From contig JAGVAP010000053.1 in assembly GCA_020060215.1 (NCBI GenBank), forward strand, positions 62,001-126,000: DNA of 64,000 bases, written 5' to 3'. Origin of the DNA: Deltaproteobacteria bacterium (GTDB taxonomy: Bacteria > Desulfobacterota > DSM-4660 > Desulfatiglandales > HGW-15). Under the pieces are notes generated by a model. The model saw nothing but the letters and a program-made list of their open reading frames with translations, ran no database searches and was not told the origin of the DNA. Every line of letters starts with the position of its first letter. Position 1 is the stretch's first letter. Positions 17,787-26,174 of this stretch are shown here, piece after piece. Made by a program: the position numbers and the translations under genes.

Positions 17787-17921
17787 TCAAACGGCGAATT
17801 CGCCGAAATCTTCCTTCTTCTCTTTCATCTTCAGGTCTTCACAGCACTGGCTGCACTTCCCATCGTCGGTGACTTTGGGCCTTTTTTCCAGCTCTTTTCC
17901 ACAAATTCCGCATCTATGCAT
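17787..17921 (-). CDS. Small zinc-ribbon protein, 44 residues
   Basis: An ATG at 17921 preceded by a perfect GGAGG, spaced seven bases, opens a 44-residue frame ending at 17787. It contains two metal-binding pairs, Cys4-x2-Cys7 (MHRCGICGKEL) and Cys23-x2-Cys26 (GKCSQCC), then a charged tail (MKEKKEDFGEFAV). Four cysteines in this spacing suggest a single rubredoxin-like zinc ribbon. The downstream terminator-like hairpin supports a real stand-alone gene. Function is unknown. Confidence 0.72.
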   Translation of the reverse strand: MHRCGICGKELEKRPKVTDDGKCSQCCEDLKMKEKKEDFGEFAV

Positions 17922-18006
17922 GTCGTTACCTCCTTGGATAGGATGTTGGATAAGTTAATGATCCACCCTATCCCCCGAAAGGTAGGGATGAAGCGTATTT
18001 TACCCC

Positions 18007-18867
18007 TCAGACCTTTGGCTCCTTCCACCAGGGGTAAAAATCAGGAAGGTCGGAGGAGACCTTCATGGTGAACCGGGGCGGTCTCTTCTCCAGGAAGCTC
18101 TGAACCCCTTCGCGGGCGTCTTTCTGCAGGCCCGCCCAGTAGAATACCTTTGAATCGATGAGATGAGCGGACTGGGGATCGACCTCGGTGTGACCGTGCC
18201 ACAGCAGCGCCTTGCCGAGACTCACGCAAACGGGAGAGGTGTTTTCAGCGATTTCACCCGCGACGGCCATCGACCTCTCGAGCACCTTCTCCTGCGGGAC
18301 GACATGATTGAAGAGCCCCGAATCCGCTTCTTCGGAGGCCCGGAACACACGGCCCGTGTAGATCCATTCGGCAGCCTTGGAGATCCCTACGATCCGAGGC
18401 AGGAACCACGACGAGCAGGCCTCCGGGACCACGCCGCGCCTCGTGAAGACAAACCCGATCTTCGCCTCCTCGGACACGACTCGTATGTCCATGGGCAGCG
18501 TCATGGTAATGCCCACGCCCACGGCGTGGCCGTTGATCGCCCCGATCACCGGCTTCCGGCACCTGAAGATCGCCAGGGAAATCTGCCCGCCCCCGTCGCG
18601 GTGCTGTGCAAGATTGACCTTCCGACCTTCCTGCACGGCACGCTCAAAGGCCGACGGGCCGGAAGAGAGATCCGCCCCTGCGCAGAACGCCTTTCCCGCG
18701 CCCGTCACCACCACCACCCGAACCGCGTCGTCTTCATCCGCCTCCCGTAGATGAGCGATCAGTTCCTTCCTCATCACCGGCGTCAGTGCATTCATTTGCT
18801 CCGGGCGATTCAGGGTGATGGCGGCTATGCCTTTCTCCACTTCATATCGCGTCTGGGTCGAATCCAT
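18007..18867 (-). CDS. Enoyl-CoA hydratase/isomerase (crotonase) family protein
   Basis: This 286-residue crotonase has the family opening (ITLNRPEQMNALTPVM), the first oxyanion-hole region (GKAFCAGADLS), the second (AINGHAVGVGITMTLPMDIRV) and the loop GVVPEACSSWFLPRIVG, whose Glu corresponds to a catalytic position of hydratases. The substrate cannot be named from sequence. It stands alone between the zinc-ribbon gene and a lipoprotein gene, all on the minus strand. Confidence 0.88.
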   Translation of the reverse strand: MDSTQTRYEVEKGIAAITLNRPEQMNALTPVMRKELIAHLREADEDDAVRVVVVTGAGKAFCAGADLSSGPSAFERAVQEGRKVNLAQHRDGGGQISLAIFRCRKPVIGAINGHAVGVGITMTLPMDIRVVSEEAKIGFVFTRRGVVPEACSSWFLPRIVGISKAAEWIYTGRVFRASEEADSGLFNHVVPQEKVLERSMAVAGEIAENTSPVCVSLGKALLWHGHTEVDPQSAHLIDSKVFYWAGLQKDAREGVQSFLEKRPPRFTMKVSSDLPDFYPWWKEPKV

Positions 18868-18919
18868 TCGTATTCCAGTGCCTCCCTTTCATGGTTTGCA
18901 GACACCCTCCACCATTCGA

Positions 18920-19345
18920 TCACTCCCCGCAGTAGGATTTTCCCGGCGGCCCGGTTTGGGGGTAGTCCCATCCGAACCCCCACCGGAACGGCGCGGGCAG
19001 CCACCAGACACCCCCGATACGGACACCGATGTACATGAGCCGTGCGATATACGGATGGCCACGCTCGGCGACGCATCTCGTCAGCTCTAGGTCGGCGGCC
19101 CTTCGCTCTTCGCTCGTGCCGCCCATCCAATACACCAGATCGTGCTCCACGCAGCAATCGACCCAGTCGCCGTCAGGCCATAGAGAACATCCGTCCGACT
19201 TGAAGGGGTTGTGGGGATGGGGCTCATACGGCCCATTCGCGGCATAGACCTCTGCGGCCTTCCCGGCCACTTTCGGAGACGGATATGCGCACCCGGAGAA
19301 GAGACAGACGAGCGCAAGGATGAGAGGCCTTCCCGGTGATGACAT
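18920..19345 (-). CDS. Predicted lipoprotein with phospholipase-A2-like His-Asp motif
   Basis: The 141-residue product begins with a lipoprotein signal ending LVCLFSGC (Cys19). The mature part has DGCSLWPDGDWVDCCVEHDLVYW, in which CC-x2-HD (Cys64-65, His68, Asp69) resembles the catalytic helix of secreted phospholipase A2 (CCxxHDxCY). Further helix residues (AADLELTRCVAERG) and C-terminal aromatics follow. A lipase role is suggested but not shown; the calcium-loop signature is not clear. No operon partner is obvious. Confidence 0.65.
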   Translation of the reverse strand: MSSPGRPLILALVCLFSGCAYPSPKVAGKAAEVYAANGPYEPHPHNPFKSDGCSLWPDGDWVDCCVEHDLVYWMGGTSEERRAADLELTRCVAERGHPYIARLMYIGVRIGGVWWLPAPFRWGFGWDYPQTGPPGKSYCGE

Positions 19346-19360
19346 GGACGCCCTCTGGTG

Positions 19361-19693
19361 TCATTTTATCTTGGGCAGGTAATCCTCTCTCACCGGGGAG
19401 AAGACCTCCAGGGCGACCGAATCCTCGATGACCTCGGCCCCGTGTTCGACCCCGCCCGGGATGCACCAGCTGTCTCCTGGACCTATCTCCTTTTGCGCCG
19501 CGCCGATCGAAAGCCGCAGTCGGCCTTTCACCAGGTAGCCGGTCTGTTCATGGGGGTGGGAATGTTTGGGGATCTCCTTGCCCTGCTCAAGCAGGAATTC
19601 GGCCATCAGCGTCCTTTCTCCATGGACGAGGGTCTTCTGCCGGATCCCCGGGATCGGGGAAATGTAGCCCCTGTCGTTATGGTTCTGGAACAT
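19361..19693 (-). CDS. Small cupin-domain protein
   Basis: This 110-residue single cupin uses the ATG at 19693 (MFQNHNDRGYI), which has AAGGA upstream. Cupin motif 1 appears as KHSHPHEQTGYLVKGRLRLS, with candidate metal ligands His, His and Glu, and motif 2 as GDSWCIPGGVEHGAEV. Such proteins are often dioxygenases, isomerases or binding proteins; no substrate can be assigned. Confidence 0.82.
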   Translation of the reverse strand: MFQNHNDRGYISPIPGIRQKTLVHGERTLMAEFLLEQGKEIPKHSHPHEQTGYLVKGRLRLSIGAAQKEIGPGDSWCIPGGVEHGAEVIEDSVALEVFSPVREDYLPKIK

Positions 19694-19695
19694 AT

Positions 19696-20100
19696 TCAAT
19701 TCCTTTCGAAGATAAGGGAGACCATTACAGGGAACGCTTCCTTCAGGACATGAACGTGGCTTTCCACCCGAAGACCGGGTGGCCTCGCCATGAGATCGTA
19801 GTGGGCATCGGCATGGAGAAGAACAGCATCGGTTTTCAGGGCGCATGCCGCGATCAGGAGATCCGTGGAACGGATGGTAAGGCCCTTTCGCCTGAGCAGG
19901 AGGCCGTATTCACAGGCTCTTTCCCACAGCTCCTCCCCCGTCTCGACCTGATTCAGAGCGTCGAATCGACTTTTCAGTCTCTTGTACTCTTTTTCGCTTT
20001 TGGTCCCTGCAAGGATCTCCACCTTAACCATCCCCGTCGTGATTGAACTATGTAAGGATTGTACATACTGAATCCTGTCCTGTCCAGGACCCGGTGTTAC
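19696..20100 (-). pseudogene. N-terminally truncated PIN-domain (VapC-like) toxin remnant
   Basis: An ATG at 20031 gives 111 residues whose C-terminal part is clearly PIN-like (LRRKGLTIRSTDLLIAACALKTDAVLLHADAHYDLMA), with the Asp pairs of the acidic site. The N-terminal strand with the first catalytic Asp (usually DTSxW) is absent. Homologous-looking sequence (SSITTGMVKVEILAG) continues in frame upstream of the ATG without a start, until a stop near 20101 next to yjbQ. No vapB-like antitoxin is present. It is probably a decayed toxin-antitoxin locus. Confidence 0.6.
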
Positions 20101-20103
20101 TTC

Positions 20104-20526
20104 TTATCCCTGCTCCCCCATCACCTGAACATGGATCTTCCTGTTTCTCGGCCGATGGTCGTGGTCGATGACCACGATCTGCTGCCATGTGCCGAGGAGC
20201 GGTTTGCCCCGGACCACCGGCACGCTCATGCCCGGTCCCATCAGGGTGGCGCGCAGGTGTGAAAACCCGTTGTCATCCCCCCATGTCTGGGAATGGCGGC
20301 TGGGCTGGGTGCTCGGGATGAGCTTCTCCATCTCATCCCGCAGGTCATCCACCAGCGCAGGTTCGAACTCAATGGTGGAGACGGAGGCGGTGGACCCTAC
20401 GACAAAAATGTGGGCCAGCCCCTGTCCGATCCCTGATTCGGATACGATCTTCTCGACTTCCCCGGTGATATCCTTCACGTCGGAGTATCCCCTGGTCCTG
20501 ATGGAAAACAACTTTCCGAAGACCAT
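20104..20526 (-). CDS. yjbQ: YjbQ/UPF0047 family protein
   Basis: The 140-residue protein matches the YjbQ family (GLAHIFVVGSTASVSTIEFEP, HSQTWGDDNGFSHLRATLMG, LGTWQQIVVIDHDHRPRNR), whose conserved His residues form a metal site. Family members have been reported to have weak thiamine-phosphate synthase activity. ATG at 20526 has a GGGAGG upstream. The gene is transcribed away from aspS. Confidence 0.88.
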   Translation of the reverse strand: MVFGKLFSIRTRGYSDVKDITGEVEKIVSESGIGQGLAHIFVVGSTASVSTIEFEPALVDDLRDEMEKLIPSTQPSRHSQTWGDDNGFSHLRATLMGPGMSVPVVRGKPLLGTWQQIVVIDHDHRPRNRKIHVQVMGEQG

Positions 20527-20886
20527 TTTTCCCTCCCCCCCTGAATGATTCCTTTTTCTGCAGAGCGACTCCTGCCGGACAGTCCGCTCCCCTGGACATG
20601 GACTGGATTATGCCATGGTTTTTCCTCAACCTCTAAACTTCTTGTCTTCTCATCTTCGGTCCACCGGCGGCGGGATGGAGGGGGATTTCTGTCCCTGGCG
20701 CTCAACTTGCATATTTCTACTCAGGGGCACTTGCACTCCCTCAAGAGGACAGGCGCTTGATTCCGGATCATTTTTGGGATACTGAATAGGGCATCTTTTG
20801 AATCACCCCCGCTCTTTGGAGCCTCCTCCACGAGAACGTCAAGAGCGAACACAAGATCAAGAGACAAGGGTCGGGAGCCATTCTCC
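20527..20886. other. Intergenic region between yjbQ and aspS-gatC
   Basis: This is a 360-base divergent gap. A weak sigma-70-like pair for aspS is TTGATT (20757-20762), 17 bases, then TACTGA (20780-20785). No T-box or other leader RNA was recognised. Confidence 0.4.
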
Positions 20887-23055
20887 ATGAACTGGAAGGA
20901 ACGCGTATACTGCGGTGAACTGCGTCGATCCCATGCAGGACAAGAGGTCCTGCTCATGGGGTGGGTAGACGCCATCCGGGATCACGGAAACCTGCTTTTC
21001 GTGCATCTGCGCGATGTCCGGGGGATCGTCCAGGTGGTTTTCGATCCGGCATTCGGATCCACCGCTTGTGCGGCCGCATCCTCCATCCGGGAGGAGTACG
21101 TCGTAGAGATCAGGGGCAAGGTGTCGGTCCGCTCCCCTGGCACTGAAAACCCCAACCTGCACACCGGCGAGGTGGAGGTGTTTGTCCGCCGTCTCGAAAT
21201 CCTCTCCGAGTCCAGGACCCTGCCCTTCCCCATCTCGGAAAAGGCCATGGTCTTCGGAGAAGAGCTCAAGTCCAACCCTGCAAATGTGGACGAAGACCTC
21301 AGGCTCCGCTACAGATACCTCGACCTGCGGCGGCCCTCCATGCAGGAGTTTTTCCTCAAGAGATACGAAATCGTCAGGACCATCCGGGACTACCTCCATT
21401 CCCGGAACTTCATCGAGGTGGAGACACCCGTCCTCACCAAGAGCACCCCCGAAGGCGCAAGGGACTACCTCGTGCCCAGCAGGGTCCACCACGGGAGGTT
21501 CTATGCCCTGCCCCAGTCCCCGCAGCTGTTCAAACAGCTGATCATGATGGCGGGCATGGATCGCTATTTTCAGATCGTGAAGTGTTTCAGGGACGAGGAC
21601 CTCCGACCCAACCGGCAGCCCGAGTTCACCCAGCTCGACATGGAGGCTTCCTTCATCGACGAGGAGTTCATCTATGAGATTGTGGAGGACCTGACCGCCC
21701 GTATCTTCGCGATCGGCTCCATCCAACTGCCGAGGCCGTTCCCCCGGATGGCCTATCAGGAGGCCATGGAACGCTACGGATCCGACCGGCCCGATGTCCG
21801 GTTCGACATGGCCTTCGAGGAGATCACGGATCTCCTCCAGGGTACGGGTTACGCCATCTTCAGGCAGATCCTCGGGCAGGGAGGGCTGGTCAAGGGGTTC
21901 TGTGTCAGGGGACGGGGCGATGCGCTCAGCAAGAACGTCCTCCAGAACGAATACGCCATGAAGATCGCGCCCGAGATGGGCGCCAAGGGCATGACCTGGA
22001 TGAAGGTGGTGGACGGCAGGCTCCAGTCGAACATTGCGCAGTTTTTCAGCCGTGCGGAGCTGGAAGGGATCATGGCCCGGTTCAGGGCGGAGGAGGGGGA
22101 CGTGCTGGTGATGATCGCCGATACGTCCCGCGACCTCGTCAACCGGGTGCTCTCGCAGTTGAGGCTCCACATGGCCGAGCGGCTGAAGCTGGTCCCGGCC
22201 GACCGGTTCAGCCCCCTGTGGGTGACCGACTTCCCGCTCTTCGAGTCCAAGGAGGATGGGCTCGGCTCCCAGCACCATCCCTTCACGATGCCGGACAGGG
22301 ACGACTTCGACCCATCGAACAGGGAGGAGCTGCTCAGCCTGCGCTCCAGGGCCTATGACCTCGTGATGAACGGGGAGGAACTGGGGGGCGGGTCCATCCG
22401 GATACACCGGATGGACGTCCAGCAGAAGATCTTCCAGGCCCTGGGACTGGAACCCCGGGAGGTGGAGGCGAAGTTCGGGTTCTTCCTGAGGGCCCTGGAA
22501 TACGGGGCGCCTCCCCACGGCGGCCTTGCGCTCGGACTGGACAGGGTCGTTGCCATGATCCTGAGGGTGGACTCCATACGAGACGTGATCTCCTTTCCCA
22601 AGAACCGGAGCGCGGTATGCCCCCTGACCGAGGCGCCCTCCCTGGTGGAGAGCTGTCAGCTGAAGGAACTCGGCCTCCAGGGCACCGGCCCTGAGGAGGG
22701 AGCGGCCGAATCCGTGCACGGCTCCGAAGCGGGGAAGCGACGAGGTTCCGCCGCGGGGACCGGACAAAGGATCTCGATCGAAGAGGTCAAGCACGTGGCA
22801 CGGCTTGCCAGGATGAGGATCTCCCACGAGGAGGCCCTCTCATACCAGCGGGAGCTGAACGCCGTCCTGAATCACTTCGAAACCCTCCAGTCCCTCCATT
22901 CCGAAGAGGTAGCCCCCATGAGCCAGGTCCTCAAGACCTCCAACGTCTGGAGGGAGGATCGCCCCGGGGAGAAGAAGGAAACCGCATCTCTGCTCGAGGC
23001 TGCGCCCGAGCGGGAGAAGGATTTTTACAGGGTCCCCAGGATCCTGGAAGGGTGA
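20887..23055 (+). CDS. aspS: Aspartyl-tRNA synthetase fused to GatC
   Basis: Residues 1-~600 are a bacterial AspRS: an OB-fold anticodon domain (GWVDAIRDHGNLLFVHLRD), class II motif 2 (FRDEDLRPNRQPEFTQLD), a GAD insertion and motif 3 (GGLALGLDRVVAM). After a Gly/Glu/Ser-rich linker, residues 629-722 are a complete GatC (VKHVARLARMRISHEEALSY, MSQVLKTSNVWREDRPGE, FYRVPRILEG). GatC is the small subunit of the Asp/Glu-tRNA amidotransferase. gatA follows immediately and gatB after it, and no separate gatC is seen. His33 and the SPGTENPN segment match residues linked to non-discriminating AspRS in Pseudomonas. Misacylated Asp-tRNA(Asn) could therefore be amidated by the tethered complex. Confidence 0.93.
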   Translation: MNWKERVYCGELRRSHAGQEVLLMGWVDAIRDHGNLLFVHLRDVRGIVQVVFDPAFGSTACAAASSIREEYVVEIRGKVSVRSPGTENPNLHTGEVEVFVRRLEILSESRTLPFPISEKAMVFGEELKSNPANVDEDLRLRYRYLDLRRPSMQEFFLKRYEIVRTIRDYLHSRNFIEVETPVLTKSTPEGARDYLVPSRVHHGRFYALPQSPQLFKQLIMMAGMDRYFQIVKCFRDEDLRPNRQPEFTQLDMEASFIDEEFIYEIVEDLTARIFAIGSIQLPRPFPRMAYQEAMERYGSDRPDVRFDMAFEEITDLLQGTGYAIFRQILGQGGLVKGFCVRGRGDALSKNVLQNEYAMKIAPEMGAKGMTWMKVVDGRLQSNIAQFFSRAELEGIMARFRAEEGDVLVMIADTSRDLVNRVLSQLRLHMAERLKLVPADRFSPLWVTDFPLFESKEDGLGSQHHPFTMPDRDDFDPSNREELLSLRSRAYDLVMNGEELGGGSIRIHRMDVQQKIFQALGLEPREVEAKFGFFLRALEYGAPPHGGLALGLDRVVAMILRVDSIRDVISFPKNRSAVCPLTEAPSLVESCQLKELGLQGTGPEEGAAESVHGSEAGKRRGSAAGTGQRISIEEVKHVARLARMRISHEEALSYQRELNAVLNHFETLQSLHSEEVAPMSQVLKTSNVWREDRPGEKKETASLLEAAPEREKDFYRVPRILEG

Positions 23056-23057
23056 AG

Positions 23058-24542
23058 ATGGAACTCTGTGACCGCACGGCCGCCGAATTGGCCCTCATGC
23101 TCAGGAAGGGAGAGGTCCGTTCCAGGGAGATCGCCGAGTCTGTCTTCAGGAGGATCGAGGAGAAGGAAAAGACCATCCACGCCTATATCAGCCTGACTGC
23201 CGACATCGCCATGAAACAGGCCGATCAGGCGGATCTTCGTCTCGGAAGGGGAGCACCTTCGTCCATCCTGGACGGCATTCCGGTTGCGGTGAAGGACAAC
23301 ATCTGCACGAGGGGTGTTCGGACCACCTGCGGGTCGAAGATCCTGGAGAACTACATCCCCCCATACGATGCCACGGCCGTCACCAGGACGTTGGAGGGGG
23401 GCGCCGTGTTGACGGGTAAGACCAACATGGATGAGTTCGGTATGGGCTCTTCGACCGAGACCAGCGGTTTCGGCCCGACGCGCAACCCCTGGAACCCGGA
23501 ACTGGTTCCCGGAGGTTCGAGCGGGGGCTCCGCTGCGGCCGTGGCTGCGGGGGAGAGCATCCTTGCCCTGGGCACGGACACAGGCGGCTCCATTCGCCTC
23601 CCGGCAGCCTACTGCGGGGTGGTCGGGATCAAACCCACCTATGGGATGGTCTCCCGCTACGGGCTGGTCTCCTATGCCTCCTCCCTCGATCAGGTGGGCG
23701 CCATAGGGAGAAGCGTGGAAGACTGCGCACTGCTCCTCAAGCTCATCTGCGGTCACGATCCGAAGGACAGCACCTCTTCTCCCGTCGAGGTCCGGGACCT
23801 CCTGACCTCCCTGAAAAAAGGGATCGATGGCATCCGGATCGGTCTGCCTGAAGAGTACTTGGTGGAAGGCCTGGATCCGAGGGTCAAGGAGCTGATCCTG
23901 CAGTCGGCCTCCCTCCTCGAGCGGAACGGCGCAAGGGTGGTCGAGTGTTCGCTCCCCCATGCCCGTCACGCCATCAGCGCCTATTACCTGATCGCGACGG
24001 CCGAGGCCAGCAGCAACCTGGCCCGTTACGACGGGGTCAAGTACGGGTTCCGGTCCGAGGAAGCGAGCGAAACGATCCAGATGTACGAGCTCACCAGGAG
24101 CGCCGGCTTCGGGCGGGAGGTGAAGAGGCGCATCATGCTCGGGACCTATGCCCTCTCCGCCGGGTACTACGATGCATACTACCTCAAGGCCCAGGAGGCG
24201 CGAGCCCTGATCCGGAGGGACTTCGACAAGGTATTCGAGCAGGTGGACGGGCTCATCGGGCCCGTCTCTCCATCCCTCCCGTTCAGGCTTGGAGAGAAGG
24301 CCGATGATCCGCTCCAGATGTATCTGGTGGATGTCTACACGGTCTCCGTCAATCTTGCCGGCCTCCCGGCCATGAGCATCCCCTGCGGCGCGGTGGACGG
24401 CCTCCCCGCAGGGATGCAGATCATCGGCCGGCCCTTTGACGAGGAGACGCTGCTCAGGATCGGGTACGCCTACGAACAGCTGAAGAATGGAACCCGCCAC
24501 CAAGACGCAAAGACACAAAGAACATCATTGAGCCTTTCCTAG
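23058..24542 (+). CDS. gatA: Asp-tRNA(Asn)/Glu-tRNA(Gln) amidotransferase subunit A
   Basis: GatA is the amidase subunit that releases ammonia from glutamine. It has the amidase-signature Lys (IPVAVKDNICTRGVRTTCGS), the Gly/Ser loop (GGSSGGSAAAVAAG) and the nucleophilic Ser region (GTDTGGSIRLPAAYCGVVG). ATG at 23058 follows the aspS-gatC stop by two bases; a GTG at 23052 is possible. The last ~15 residues (RHQDAKTQRTSLSLS) are encoded by a dispersed inverted repeat, so the native end was probably near residue 478. Confidence 0.95.
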   Translation: MELCDRTAAELALMLRKGEVRSREIAESVFRRIEEKEKTIHAYISLTADIAMKQADQADLRLGRGAPSSILDGIPVAVKDNICTRGVRTTCGSKILENYIPPYDATAVTRTLEGGAVLTGKTNMDEFGMGSSTETSGFGPTRNPWNPELVPGGSSGGSAAAVAAGESILALGTDTGGSIRLPAAYCGVVGIKPTYGMVSRYGLVSYASSLDQVGAIGRSVEDCALLLKLICGHDPKDSTSSPVEVRDLLTSLKKGIDGIRIGLPEEYLVEGLDPRVKELILQSASLLERNGARVVECSLPHARHAISAYYLIATAEASSNLARYDGVKYGFRSEEASETIQMYELTRSAGFGREVKRRIMLGTYALSAGYYDAYYLKAQEARALIRRDFDKVFEQVDGLIGPVSPSLPFRLGEKADDPLQMYLVDVYTVSVNLAGLPAMSIPCGAVDGLPAGMQIIGRPFDEETLLRIGYAYEQLKNGTRHQDAKTQRTSLSLS

Positions 24543-24564
24543 CGCCTTTGTCTCTTCGTGGCAG
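24494..24564. repeat. Inverted repeat, GCCACGAAGACACAAAGACAC family, copy 1
   Basis: The left arm is CCGCCACCAAGACGCAAAGA plus CACAAAG; the right arm, CTTTGTCTCTTCGTGGC, is its complement. It covers the 3' end of gatA and the gap before gatB. Related copies lie at 31459-31527, 38783-38845 and 50000-50064. Confidence 0.75.
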
Positions 24565-24589
24565 ACTGGATTTTGGATAGCGTCCGAAC

Positions 24590-26059
24590 ATGGAATACGA
24601 GATCATCATAGCTTTCGAAACCCACGTCGAGCTGAAGACCGAGACCAAGCTCTTCTGCGACTGTGCCGTCCTCTACGACGCTCCTCCGAACAGCAGCATC
24701 TGCCCGGTCTGCACGGGCCAGCCCGGCTCCCTGCCTGTCCTGAACAAGAGGGCCGTGGAATACGCCGTCAAGGCAGGCCTTGCCCTGCACTGTAGTCCAA
24801 ACCCCGTCTCGCGTTTTGCCCGGAAAAACTATTTCTATCCGGACCTTCCCAAGGGGTATCAGATCTCCCAATACGAAAACCCCTTTTGTGAAAACGGCTA
24901 TCTGGAGATCTCCGGCGACGACGGGCGGCCCTACGAGGTGGGCATCAGGCGCATCCATCTGGAGGAGGACGCCGGGAAGCTGGTCCACTCCTCGGGCTCG
25001 GTGGGATCTTCCGATTTCAGCCTGGTGGATTACAACAGGGCCGGTGTCCCCCTCCTGGAGATCGTGGGGGACCACGAACGAAATCCCATTCGTTCGATCC
25101 AGGAGGCGCGGACCTATCTGGAAAAGCTCAGGCAGACCCTCCGCTATATCGGGGTCAGCGACTGCACCATCGAAAAGGGCCAGTTCCGGTGCGACGTGAA
25201 CGTCTCCCTGCGGCCGCGGGGTGTCCGGGGGTTCGGGCCGCGCGCAGAGATCAAGAACATGGGATCTTTCAGGTTCATCGCCGATGCCCTGGAGTATGAG
25301 GTCAAGAGGCAGTCCGAGATCCTGGAATCCGGGCGAGAGATCACCCAGGAGACGCGGCTCTTCGATGAACAGCGGAAGATCACCCTCCCCATGCGCAGCA
25401 AGGAGAACGCTCCGGACTATCGCTATTTCCCGGATCCCGACCTGGTCGAGGTGGTCGTGGACGAGGAGTTGATCGGAAGGATCAGGGGTTCTCTCCCCGA
25501 ACTGCCCGATCAGAAGGTGATCCGCCTGACCGAGGAGTACGGCATTCCGCGGGAGGACGTCCTCATCCTCACCCGGGAGCGGGAGATCTCGGACTTTTTT
25601 CTGGCATGCGCCACCCTTTGCCGGGACAGGAACCGTCTGAGCCGCTGGACTATCCGCGATCTCTTCAAGCTCCTGAAAGAGACGCGCCGCAGCATATCCG
25701 ATTGCCCCCTGAGCCCGAAGGCCTTTGCCGAGTTGATCAACCTCCTGGAAGAGGGCAAGGTCACGGACAGCATGGGACGATCCATGCTGAAAAAGATGTT
25801 CGATCAGGGGTGCGGCCCGGGCGAGATCTTGGGAAAGGAAGACACGGGGCCCATCAGGGATGCGGATACGCTCCTGGCCATGGTGGAAGATGTCGTGGAC
25901 GGTCATCCTGAAGCGGTCGCCAAGATCGGCAAAGGCATGATGGAGCCGGTCAACTTCCTGGTCGGGCAGGTCATGCGGAAGACGCGCGGCAAGGCGGACC
26001 CCAAGCGGGTGCGCGACCTGATCCAGCAGAAACTGGGCCTCACCCACGACGGCTCCTGA
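24590..26059 (+). CDS. gatB: Asp-tRNA(Asn)/Glu-tRNA(Gln) amidotransferase subunit B
   Basis: GatB is the kinase/transamidase subunit that activates the side-chain carboxylate of misacylated tRNA. The 489 residues show the cradle domain (FETHVELKTETKLFCDC, SSICPVCTGQPGSLPVLN, with four zinc-site cysteines), FARKNYFYPDLPKGYQISQY, and the C-terminal helical/YqeY-like tail (MMEPVNFLVGQVMRKTRGKADP). It is the last gene of the aspS-gatC, gatA, gatB unit, separated from gatA by a repeat element. Confidence 0.96.
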   Translation: MEYEIIIAFETHVELKTETKLFCDCAVLYDAPPNSSICPVCTGQPGSLPVLNKRAVEYAVKAGLALHCSPNPVSRFARKNYFYPDLPKGYQISQYENPFCENGYLEISGDDGRPYEVGIRRIHLEEDAGKLVHSSGSVGSSDFSLVDYNRAGVPLLEIVGDHERNPIRSIQEARTYLEKLRQTLRYIGVSDCTIEKGQFRCDVNVSLRPRGVRGFGPRAEIKNMGSFRFIADALEYEVKRQSEILESGREITQETRLFDEQRKITLPMRSKENAPDYRYFPDPDLVEVVVDEELIGRIRGSLPELPDQKVIRLTEEYGIPREDVLILTREREISDFFLACATLCRDRNRLSRWTIRDLFKLLKETRRSISDCPLSPKAFAELINLLEEGKVTDSMGRSMLKKMFDQGCGPGEILGKEDTGPIRDADTLLAMVEDVVDGHPEAVAKIGKGMMEPVNFLVGQVMRKTRGKADPKRVRDLIQQKLGLTHDGS

Positions 26060-26174
26060 ACGGGGGCAAGAGAGGAAACTTCCGCAACGTCTCCCCGGTC
26101 CGCTTGAGCCCGCAGGACCATCCGGATATACTCCGCTCCGTGAAAACGCAGGCCTTCCCGCCTGTCGCGCCGCA

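Noticed and set aside
20527..20886. Possible T-box leader for aspS
   Set aside because: No T-box core sequence, specifier loop or terminator was found.
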